A DNA stretch of 7,552 nt. Origin: an uncultured Alphaproteobacteria bacterium. Lineage in GTDB: Bacteria; Pseudomonadota; Alphaproteobacteria; Rhodobacterales; Rhodobacteraceae. Positions 1 through 5,688 of this stretch are shown one piece after another. The stretch covers positions 15,885 through 23,436 of the forward strand of contig CAKMZE010000017.1 of the NCBI GenBank assembly GCA_929200295.1. Direction: 5' to 3'. The position numbers and the translations under genes are program-made. The notes under the pieces are model-generated. The model was not told the origin of the DNA. It ran no database searches and worked only from the letters and a program-made list of their open reading frames with translations. Every line of letters begins with the position of its first letter. The first letter of the stretch is position 1.

Positions 1-417
1 CGCCAATGCCGCACTCAGCCCGAGACGCCCGTGGTCTTTGGATAATCTGCAAAACGCATCCACAGCGCCCGGCAATGTCACAGCCTGCGCTCCATGTATT
101 GGGATTGTGCGCAACCCGCCTGCGCGTAGCGCATCTGCCTTTAGCCCCGCAGGGGCACGCCCCGATCCATTCAGCGCGATCACCTCATCGGACCCAGGTG
201 GCGTCATCAGCACAAAGCAATCACCACCGATCCCGGTCATCTGCGGTTCACAAATTCCCAATAAAACAGCGCCCGCAATCGCCGCATCAACAGCGTTTCC
301 GCCCGCCTCGAGCATTTGCACCGCAACCTTTGCTGCGAGAGGGTGCGATGTCGCACACATCCCATGCTCGGCAAATACTGCCGACCGTCCGCCTGCTGAA
401 AAATCGCGCATGATCAT
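1..417 (-). CDS. ggt: Gamma-glutamyltransferase family protein, N-terminal part (runs off left edge)
   Basis: Reading the minus strand from 417 to 1 gives 139 open codons with no stop, so the gene continues beyond the window. The translation shows the N-terminal signature of the gamma-glutamyltranspeptidase family (Ntn hydrolases that cleave or transfer gamma-glutamyl groups, for example from glutathione): GMCATSHPLAAK at residues 19-30, GGNAVDAAIAG at 39-49, EPQMTGIGGDCFVL at 57-70, then NGSGRAP, whose arginine lies where the family binds the gamma-glutamyl carboxylate. The catalytic threonine of the small subunit would lie outside the window. No signal peptide is visible, which suggests a cytoplasmic member, unlike periplasmic E. 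coli Ggt. Two starts are possible, ATG at 417 and ATG at 411. GAGG lies 5 bases before the first, so I use 417. It is divergent from the methionine sulfoxide reductase gene. The exact substrate is not known; the family call is firm. Confidence 0.9.
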   Translation of the reverse strand, partial: MIMRDFSAGGRSAVFAEHGMCATSHPLAAKVAVQMLEAGGNAVDAAIAGAVLLGICEPQMTGIGGDCFVLMTPPGSDEVIALNGSGRAPAGLKADALRAGGLRTIPIHGAQAVTLPGAVDAFCRLSKDHGRLGLSAALA

Positions 418-720
418 CTTCCCCTCACATTACAGGAAAGCATCCTAAGGCAAATCAAGCCAACAGCAATGAAAAGAAAAGGGAGTAGCCGACATCGCGC
501 CACTGGGTGGGGGCTGAAAAGACGCGATGCCGGCAGAAGCTATGCAGCTACTGGGTATATCTATGCCCCTGCTGAAAGGCTTTTCCATGATCTGATTGTG
601 ACTGTTTCGAGGCAATTTTTACGTACCCCACGCGTGTCGCAGCCCCAATTCCAAAACAATCCCTTGACGCAACGCGGTTTTGTTAACAAAGACAAAGACG
701 TAGCTTATAGGACAGCCCAA
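418..720. other. Intergenic region between divergent genes; no convincing gene
   Basis: This stretch separates the leftward gamma-glutamyltransferase gene from the rightward fRMsr gene and should carry both promoters. On the minus strand, TTGATT (458-453) and TGTAAT (434-429) are spaced 18 bases and resemble a sigma-70 promoter, but the transcript would start almost on the start codon. On the plus strand, TTGACG at 664-669 resembles a -35 box, but the -10 at the expected distance (687-692) is poor. The fRMsr frame stays open upstream to an ATG at 469, but that 84-codon extension has no family resemblance and I treat it as chance. I saw no tRNA, strong hairpin or repeat. Confidence 0.5.
709..712 (+). 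promoter_or_regulatory. Ribosome binding site deciding the fRMsr start
   Basis: AGGA sits 8 bases before the ATG at 721. Together with the normal family N-terminus from 721, it favours this start over the in-frame ATG at 469, which has no good Shine-Dalgarno sequence. Confidence 0.6.
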
Positions 721-1173
721 ATGCGTATCGATTACCTATATATTGCAAAAACAATCGCCGCTCTCACTGAGGGTGAGGACGATTCTATATCGCTTATGGC
801 GACCATCGCATGTGAATTGCATCATGCCGATGATCGGTTTGATTGGACAGGGTTTTACCGCGTCACCGCACCTGAAATGCTCAAAATCGGCCCTTATCAG
901 GGTGGGCATGGGTGCTTGCATATCCCGTTTGGCAAAGGTGTCTGTGGCGCGGCCGCACGCACAGGCTTGCCGCAGTTGGTGGCAGATGTTGATGCGTTTC
1001 CCGGCCATATCGCATGTGCGTCCTCTACAAGATCAGAGCTGGTGCTGCCCGTATGGGATAAGCACGGCACGCTGATTGCCGTGCTTGATATCGACAGCAA
1101 TCAGCCTGATGCCTTTACCCAAGATGACGTCGCAGCCTTGACCAAGATTTTACGCACAAGCTTCAGCCTGTAA
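721..1173 (+). CDS. msrC: Free methionine-(R)-sulfoxide reductase (GAF-domain fRMsr)
   Basis: This 150-residue protein is a single GAF domain. It is predicted to reduce free L-methionine-(R)-sulfoxide to methionine in the cytoplasm using thioredoxin-type reductant. Visible family marks are DWTGFYR at 41-47, IPFGKGVCGAAA at 68-79, DAFPGHIAC at 91-99, RSELVLPV at 104-111 and VLDIDS at 121-126. The three redox cysteines, C65, C75 and C99, have the 10- and 24-residue spacing of E. coli MsrC Cys84, Cys94 and Cys118, so the enzyme should be active. The start at 721 is chosen from the AGGA box and from the length, which matches the usual 150-165 residues; an 84-codon extension to 469 is possible but looks non-coding. 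It stands divergent from the gamma-glutamyltransferase gene and is separated from the next gene by a large palindrome, so it is probably its own transcript. Confidence 0.93.
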   Translation: MRIDYLYIAKTIAALTEGEDDSISLMATIACELHHADDRFDWTGFYRVTAPEMLKIGPYQGGHGCLHIPFGKGVCGAAARTGLPQLVADVDAFPGHIACASSTRSELVLPVWDKHGTLIAVLDIDSNQPDAFTQDDVAALTKILRTSFSL

Positions 1174-1180
1174 GGCAAAC

Positions 1181-1225
1181 CACGGCTTCCGTGAAAATTT
1201 CCTTTGAAATTTCACGAAAGCCGTG
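1181..1225. promoter_or_regulatory. Nested 45-base inverted repeat, operator or terminator candidate
   Basis: The left arm (1181-1201) and right arm (1206-1225) are reverse complements apart from one mismatch and one extra A, with a 4-base loop CTTT. Each arm is also internally symmetrical: CACGGCTTCCGTG at 1181-1193 and CACGAAAGCCGTG at 1213-1225, with GAAAATTTC (1193-1201) and TGAAATTTCA (1205-1214) between them. As RNA it would form a very strong hairpin 8 bases after the fRMsr stop, but no U-tract follows, so it is not a classical terminator. As DNA it lies 38 bases upstream of the XRE-cupin gene and could be its autoregulatory operator. Both roles are possible; the symmetry itself is certain. 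Confidence 0.7.
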
Positions 1226-1263
1226 CCAAGACTTTCTGAGCATATCACTGAATAGCGACTCGC

Positions 1264-1833
1264 ATGCTTCACGATGTTCCACATGATACCCGCACGTTGG
1301 GTGCTGATCTGCGTGCCTTGCGCAAGGCACGTAGGCTGACCTTGGCTGATCTGGCAGATCGGCTGGGGCGCTCTGTTGGCTGGTTGAGCCAGGTTGAACG
1401 CGACATGTCTGAACCCGCGGTCGCTGATTTGCGTGACATCGCAAAGGCGCTTGATGTCTCGATCTCGAGCCTCTTTCGCACGGCCTCAGCACCCGGCGAA
1501 GAGGGTCTGGTCGTGCGCGCATCCGCGCGCCGCCCTATTGGATCACGCGTCGCAGGCTCGGTCGAAGAGCTGCTTTCGCCTGATCTGACCGATGATTTCG
1601 AAATGATCCATTCCACGTTCGAGCCGCATGCCTCAATGATGACACCCGTTGCACGCCCAACCCAAGAGGTTGGCTATGTCGTTACTGGCAAGCTGACGCT
1701 TTGGATTGAAGAGACGCAGTTTGAGCTTAATGTCGGGGATAGCTTTCGCATTCGTGGCCAAGCCTACCGTTGGGCAAACCCTTATGATGACCCATGCACC
1801 GTCATTTGGGTCATCGCACCACCAGTCTATTAA
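1264..1833 (+). CDS. XRE-family transcriptional regulator with C-terminal cupin domain
   Basis: This 189-residue protein has an N-terminal helix-turn-helix of the XRE/HTH_3 type at about residues 11-68 (LRALRKARRLTLADLADRLG, then VGWLSQVERDMSEPAVADL). A C-terminal small-barrel cupin follows at about 115-187, with YVVTGKLTLWIEE and VGDSFRIRG. This architecture is that of PuuR-like regulators, which usually control small-molecule catabolism. In the cupin the histidines expected in the two metal motifs are absent (RPTQEVGYV, and AYRWANP where H is usual), so it probably binds an organic ligand, or nothing, rather than using a metal. The ATG at 1264 is the first possible start after an in-frame TGA at 1249, and no clear Shine-Dalgarno precedes it. 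It heads a same-strand run, 36 bases before the GFA gene, and a large palindrome lies just upstream. It probably controls the downstream demethylation genes, itself, or both. Confidence 0.88.
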   Translation: MLHDVPHDTRTLGADLRALRKARRLTLADLADRLGRSVGWLSQVERDMSEPAVADLRDIAKALDVSISSLFRTASAPGEEGLVVRASARRPIGSRVAGSVEELLSPDLTDDFEMIHSTFEPHASMMTPVARPTQEVGYVVTGKLTLWIEETQFELNVGDSFRIRGQAYRWANPYDDPCTVIWVIAPPVY

Positions 1834-1858
1834 TATGCAACGCAATATACATCATATC

Positions 1859-1864
1859 AGGAGG
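1859..1864 (+). promoter_or_regulatory. Strong Shine-Dalgarno of the GFA gene
   Basis: A perfect AGGAGG lies 5 bases before the ATG at 1870. It is the best ribosome binding site in the window and contrasts with the missing one before the XRE gene, which suggests that the GFA protein is made at a higher level than the regulator from a shared message. Confidence 0.75.
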
Positions 1865-1869
1865 GTTCC

Positions 1870-2253
1870 ATGATCAAAGGACAATGCGACTGCGGCGCTG
1901 TCGCTTTTACCCTTCCTAAGGTGCGCGAAAGCGTGACGATGTGCCATTGCAAACAATGCAGACGTATGGCGGGCCATTTTTGGGCCTCAACCCATGCGCC
2001 ATGGGACAGCTTAGAGTTTTCAAACCAATCCGGGCTGGCTTGGTATCGCTCATCCGATTGGGCCAAGCGTGGCTTTTGCAATCGATGCGGATCAACCCTG
2101 TTTTACCGTCTCAATTCCGAAGACGGCGTTGGTATTGCAGCGGGTTGCCTCGCGGATCCAACCGGCCTCAAGCCCGGTAAACACATCTTCACCAAATACA
2201 AAGGTGATTACTATGACATTGCGGACGATGCGCCGCAGATCGAGACATATTAG
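1870..2253 (+). CDS. GFA family (CENP-V/glutathione-dependent formaldehyde-activating type) zinc protein
   Basis: This 127-residue protein has the zinc-cysteine pattern of the GFA/CENP-V fold: GQCDCGAV (C6, C8), MCHCKQCRRMAG (C25, C27, C30) and GFCNRCGSTLFY (C70, C73). It spans the full length of the family, with the usual late segment LADPTGLKPGKHIF. Gfa of Paracoccus was described as speeding formation of S-hydroxymethylglutathione from formaldehyde and glutathione; many relatives have no proven activity, so the reaction here is inferred. The start at 1870 is fixed by AGGAGG. The TAG stop is part of the Shine-Dalgarno of the flavoprotein gene that follows 9 bases later, so the two are very likely co-translated. 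Since that flavoprotein removes N-methyl groups and can release formaldehyde, a formaldehyde-handling role fits the position. Confidence 0.88.
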   Translation: MIKGQCDCGAVAFTLPKVRESVTMCHCKQCRRMAGHFWASTHAPWDSLEFSNQSGLAWYRSSDWAKRGFCNRCGSTLFYRLNSEDGVGIAAGCLADPTGLKPGKHIFTKYKGDYYDIADDAPQIETY

Positions 2254-2257
2254 GGAG
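2252..2257 (+). promoter_or_regulatory. Shine-Dalgarno overlapping the GFA stop codon
   Basis: AGGGAG, 5 bases before the ATG at 2263, shares its first two bases with the TAG stop of the GFA gene. This layout is typical of translational coupling and ties the GFA protein to the flavoprotein. Confidence 0.65.
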
Positions 2258-2262
2258 AGAAC

Positions 2263-4719
2263 ATGTCTGATTTTCCAACTTCGGCCCGCGTGGTCATTAT
2301 CGGTGGCGGCGTTGTCGGCACATCCACACTCTATCATCTGGCCAAGAAAGGCTGGACCGATTGTGTCTTGCTTGAAAGGAACGAGCTGACAGCTGGCTCG
2401 ACCTGGCACGCGGCGGGTAACTGCCCGTCATTCAGCACCTCATGGGCTGTCATGAACATGCAGCGTTATTCACTGTCGCTCTATCAGGGCCTTGCAGAAG
2501 AGGTCGACTATCCGATGAACTACCATGTCACCGGATCCATCCGGCTGGCACATTCCAAAGAGCGAATGCAGGAATTTGAACGCGCCAAAGGCATGGCTAA
2601 TTATCAAGGTCTTAGCCTTGAAATGATGACCAATGAAGAGATGCAGCAAAAGTACCCGTTCCTTGAAACCCATGATCTCGCAGGGGGTCTATATGATCCT
2701 GACGATGGTGATATCGACCCCGCACAGCTGACCCAAGCACTGGCCAAAGGCGCCCGTCAAATGGGCGCTAAGATCGAACGTTTCTGCGGCGCAACAGGTG
2801 TCACACAACATGCAAATGGCACGTGGACCGTTCACACCGAAAAGGGAGATATTGATTGCGAGAAGGTCGTCAACGCTGCGGGTTATTATGCACAGCGCAT
2901 CGGCGAATGGTTCAAACCTTATGGTGGACGAACCGTACCAATGGTGACGATGTCGCATCAGTATTTCCTGACCGAAGAAATCCCCGACCTCAAAGACTGG
3001 ACCGAAGCCCACGGCTGCAAGGTGCCACTGCTACGCGATGTCGATAGCAGCTACTATCTGCGCCAAGATAAGAACGGCCTGAACCTCGGCCCTTATGAAC
3101 GCAATTGTAAGGCCCATTGGGTCACACCCGATGATCCCATGCCTGAGGATTTCAGCTTCCAGCTCTATCCTGATGATCTCGAGCGTCTGGAGTGGTACAT
3201 TGAGGATGCGATGGCCCGCGTGCCTATTTTGGGCACCGCAGGTGTTGGCCGGGTCATCAACGGCCCGATCCCTTATGCCCCTGACGGTCTTCCGTTGGTT
3301 GGACCGATGCCGGGCGTCAAAAACGCGTTTGAGGCATGTGTATTCACCTTTGGTATCACCCAAGGTGGTGGTGCAGGTAAGGTCGCTGCCGAATGGATTA
3401 TCGATGGTGAAACCGAATGGGATATGTGGGCTGTCGACCCACGCCGCTACACTGATCATACGGATCAATCCTATTGCGAAGCAAAAGCCATCGAAGTTTA
3501 CGGCCATGAATATGCGATGCATTTCCCACATCACGAATGGCCGGCCGGTCGCGACAAGAAGCACTCAACCCTGCATTCACGGCTGCAAGAGGCCGGCGCA
3601 CAGTTTGGTGCCTATAACGGCTGGGAACGTGCGAACTGGTTTGCGCAAGACGGCGATGACACATCAGAAGAAGCAACCGAAACCTGGGACCGCGCAGGCC
3701 CTTGGGCGCCGCGTATCAAAGACGAATGCGAGGCCGTGCGCGACAATTGCGGTATGCTGCCAATCACCGGGTTTTCACGGTATCAGGTCTCGGGCCCGGG
3801 CGCACGCGACTGGGTTGATAGCCTTACCGCGTCACGTCTGCCCAAGCCGGGCCGCGCCAGCCTCGCCTATTTTGCAGATAGCCGCGGTCGGATTGTGACC
3901 GAGATGTCGGTCATGGCATGGTCTGAGCAAGAGGTTAGCCTGATCACAGCCGCAACAGCGCAATGGCATGATTTCGAAGTGATCGCCAAAGATGCACCCG
4001 CTGGGATCACCATCACGGATAATACCACAGCCATGGAATGCCTGCTTGTCACGGGGCCAAAGGCACGCGATATTCTCGCGCCGCTGACCGAGGGGCATGA
4101 TCTTGCCGCCTCTTGGCTGTCAGTCTCAAACGAAGGCACCGTTGCCGGGCAGGCCTGCACGCTGATGCGCGTCTCCTTTGCCGGTGAACTGGGTTGGGAG
4201 GTTCATGCAGCCCCCGAAGCCATGCCTGCCATCTGGGATGCCTTGGCCACAGCAGGTGTGAAACCATTTGGGATGTACGCGCTCAACGCGCTACGGATCG
4301 AAAAAGGCTACCGCGCTTGGAAGGGGGATCTGTCCACAGATTACACCCTGTTTGAAGGCAAGCTGGACCGTTTTGTAAAACTCGACAAAGAGCATGACTT
4401 TCCGGGCAAGGCTGCGCTTTTGTCAGAAAAGCAGCAGGGCTCGAAAAAGGGATTTGTCACGCTCACGCTTGATGCGCCCGGTGCCGCTGACGCGCCTTAT
4501 ATGTCGCCTATCTGGGCAAATGGTGAGGTGATCGGCGAAACCACATCAGGGGCTTGGGGATACCGGGTCAATAAATCCATTGCACTGGGCATGATCCGCA
4601 CAGAGCGCAATATCCCGGGCAACAAAGTAGAGATCGAAATCTACGGCGAAAAATACAGCGCCACGATCCACGAGGACCAGCCGCTTTGGGATCCGCAGAA
4701 TGCCCGTATCCGTGCATAA
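2263..4719 (+). CDS. Dimethylglycine/sarcosine dehydrogenase-like flavoprotein with GcvT folate domain
   Basis: This complete 818-residue protein has the two-part layout of mitochondrial dimethylglycine and sarcosine dehydrogenases. An N-terminal FAD-binding oxidase (DAO) domain spans about residues 8-370, a linker domain follows to about 430, then a GcvT folate domain at about 440-710 and its C-terminal barrel to 815. The dinucleotide motif VVIIGGGVVG is at 10-19. AGSTWHAAG at 44-52 supplies His49, the position of the covalently FAD-linked histidine in this family. SSYYLRQ at 262-268, NGPIPYAPDGLPLVGP at 333-348, GELGWE at 641-646 and ALRIEKGYRAW at 676-686 are all conserved types. The reaction is oxidative N-demethylation, with the methyl carbon passed to tetrahydrofolate or released as formaldehyde. 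Overall it reads closer to dimethylglycine dehydrogenase (GSIRLA, GLYDPDDGDIDPAQL), but the segment after His49, NCPSFSTSW, differs from both well-known enzymes, so the substrate is uncertain. It is coupled to the GFA gene upstream. Confidence 0.9.
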   Translation: MSDFPTSARVVIIGGGVVGTSTLYHLAKKGWTDCVLLERNELTAGSTWHAAGNCPSFSTSWAVMNMQRYSLSLYQGLAEEVDYPMNYHVTGSIRLAHSKERMQEFERAKGMANYQGLSLEMMTNEEMQQKYPFLETHDLAGGLYDPDDGDIDPAQLTQALAKGARQMGAKIERFCGATGVTQHANGTWTVHTEKGDIDCEKVVNAAGYYAQRIGEWFKPYGGRTVPMVTMSHQYFLTEEIPDLKDWTEAHGCKVPLLRDVDSSYYLRQDKNGLNLGPYERNCKAHWVTPDDPMPEDFSFQLYPDDLERLEWYIEDAMARVPILGTAGVGRVINGPIPYAPDGLPLVGPMPGVKNAFEACVFTFGITQGGGAGKVAAEWIIDGETEWDMWAVDPRRYTDHTDQSYCEAKAIEVYGHEYAMHFPHHEWPAGRDKKHSTLHSRLQEAGAQFGAYNGWERANWFAQDGDDTSEEATETWDRAGPWAPRIKDECEAVRDNCGMLPITGFSRYQVSGPGARDWVDSLTASRLPKPGRASLAYFADSRGRIVTEMSVMAWSEQEVSLITAATAQWHDFEVIAKDAPAGITITDNTTAMECLLVTGPKARDILAPLTEGHDLAASWLSVSNEGTVAGQACTLMRVSFAGELGWEVHAAPEAMPAIWDALATAGVKPFGMYALNALRIEKGYRAWKGDLSTDYTLFEGKLDRFVKLDKEHDFPGKAALLSEKQQGSKKGFVTLTLDAPGAADAPYMSPIWANGEVIGETTSGAWGYRVNKSIALGMIRTERNIPGNKVEIEIYGEKYSATIHEDQPLWDPQNARIRA

Positions 4720-4742
4720 GCGCGCGACATAACGTTCACTGG

Positions 4743-4769
4743 ACGGGCGCGCTCATCAGGCGCGCCCGT
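4743..4769. terminator. GC-rich perfect hairpin between flavoprotein and methyltransferase genes
   Basis: ACGGGCGCGC (4743-4752) pairs perfectly with GCGCGCCCGT (4760-4769) around a 7-base loop. It lies 23 bases after the stop of the flavoprotein gene and 28 bases before the next start. No run of T follows, so full rho-independent termination is doubtful. It could cause partial termination, protect the 3' end of the upstream message, or be a protein site. It splits the run into two expression units, or tunes the ratio between them. Confidence 0.5.
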
Positions 4770-4797
4770 ATGACAATAGACGAAAAGAGACATAGTA

Positions 4798-5682
4798 ATG
4801 AGCCAAATCACACTTCTTGATGGTGGCATGGGCCAGGAATTGGTACATCGGGCCGGTGACAATCCAACCCCGCTTTGGTCCACACAAGTGATGATAGATC
4901 GCCCGGGGCTCGTCACTGAGATCCATAACGATTATTATGACGCGGGTGCCACCATCGCCACAACCAACACCTATGCCATCCACCGCGACAGGCTACGCGC
5001 AGCCGGGATAGAAGAGCAGTTTACAGCCCTTCATGCCGCAGCTTTGCGAGAGGCGCAGCAGGCGCACAGGCAAAACACAAGGATCGCAGGCTCTATCGGC
5101 CCGTTGGTTGCATCATACAGGCCGGAAACACATCCCAGTGACGACATTGCGATACCGTTTTATCAAGAAATCGCAGATTACATCGCACCATCTTGCGATC
5201 TATTGATCTGTGAAACTGTGGCCTCTGTCGCGCATGCCCGCGCAATCGTCACGGCGGCGCATCGCACTGGTCTGCCGGTTTGGCTAGCGCTGACGGTGGA
5301 TGACCAAGACGGTACAAAACTACGCTCTGGCGAGCCTATCGCAGATGTTTTTGCAGTCGCAGAGGATGCAGCCGCGCTCTTGCTCAATTGCTCCTCACCC
5401 GAGGCCGTGGGCCAAGGCCTGCCCGAACTGGCGAAATCAAGAAAACCCTTTGGGGGATATGCAAACGGGTTCACCAAAATCTCGGCGGGTTTCTTAGAGA
5501 AAAATCCAACCGTTGATGCATTGACCCAGCGGCTTGATATGGGCCCTGATGCCTATACAAAACATGTCATGGCCTGGATCGACCAGGGCGCGACAATCGT
5601 TGGCGGCTGCTGCGAGGTCGGCCCTGCCCATATTGCAGCCATGGCACAGGCCATCCGTGCTGCAGGGCATGATATTGTGTAA
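4798..5682 (+). CDS. Homocysteine S-methyltransferase family protein, probable betaine-homocysteine methyltransferase
   Basis: This 294-residue single-domain protein belongs to the zinc-dependent homocysteine S-methyltransferases (S-methyl_trans). It shows LLDGGMGQEL at 6-15, ATTNTY at 54-59, the catalytic-barrel motif CDLLICET at 133-140, LLLNCSS at 195-201 and GGCCEVGPAHI at 269-279. C198, C271 and C272 match the three zinc-binding cysteines of the family. It moves a methyl group to homocysteine, making methionine. Family members use glycine betaine, S-methylmethionine or related sulfonium donors; the flanking dimethylglycine/sarcosine dehydrogenase-like genes make betaine the best guess, with dimethylglycine as the other product. 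The length lacks the C-terminal extension of animal BHMT and resembles bacterial forms. The Shine-Dalgarno is weak (AAGAGA upstream of ATG 4798). It lies 6 bases before the AraC gene in the same frame, so they are probably one message. Confidence 0.88.
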   Translation: MSQITLLDGGMGQELVHRAGDNPTPLWSTQVMIDRPGLVTEIHNDYYDAGATIATTNTYAIHRDRLRAAGIEEQFTALHAAALREAQQAHRQNTRIAGSIGPLVASYRPETHPSDDIAIPFYQEIADYIAPSCDLLICETVASVAHARAIVTAAHRTGLPVWLALTVDDQDGTKLRSGEPIADVFAVAEDAAALLLNCSSPEAVGQGLPELAKSRKPFGGYANGFTKISAGFLEKNPTVDALTQRLDMGPDAYTKHVMAWIDQGATIVGGCCEVGPAHIAAMAQAIRAAGHDIV

Positions 5683-5688
5683 ACTTGG

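Noticed and set aside
6..448. Two plus-strand open frames at 6-413 and 38-448
   Set aside because: They lie opposite the clear gamma-glutamyltransferase reading frame on the minus strand, have low-complexity Pro/Ser/Arg/His content, and resemble no family.
664..692. Sigma-70 promoter for msrC with -35 TTGACG
   Set aside because: The -10 position at 17 bases reads CAAAGA, too poor to list as a separate feature.
736..1100. Antisense open frames across the fRMsr gene
   Set aside because: The plus strand encodes a full fRMsr with all key residues; the antisense frames show no motif or ribosome site.
1181..1225. Simple rho-independent terminator of msrC
   Set aside because: The stem is strong, but there is no T run after it and the arms have extra internal symmetry, so I keep the operator alternative open and do not call it a terminator.
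3031..3564. 177-codon minus-strand frame and 267-codon plus-strand frame (3095-3898) inside the flavoprotein gene
   Set aside because: Both are out-of-frame shadows of a continuous, motif-rich 818-residue protein.
2263..4719. DMSP demethylase (DmdA) for the GcvT-containing protein
   Set aside because: DmdA is a stand-alone GcvT-like protein without an FAD domain; here a full FAD oxidase domain with the linked histidine precedes the GcvT half.
4798..5682. S-methylmethionine-specific methyltransferase (MmuM) as the first choice
   Set aside because: The sequence family allows it, but no S-methylmethionine permease gene is next to it, and dimethylglycine/sarcosine dehydrogenase-like genes lie on both sides, so a betaine donor is preferred.
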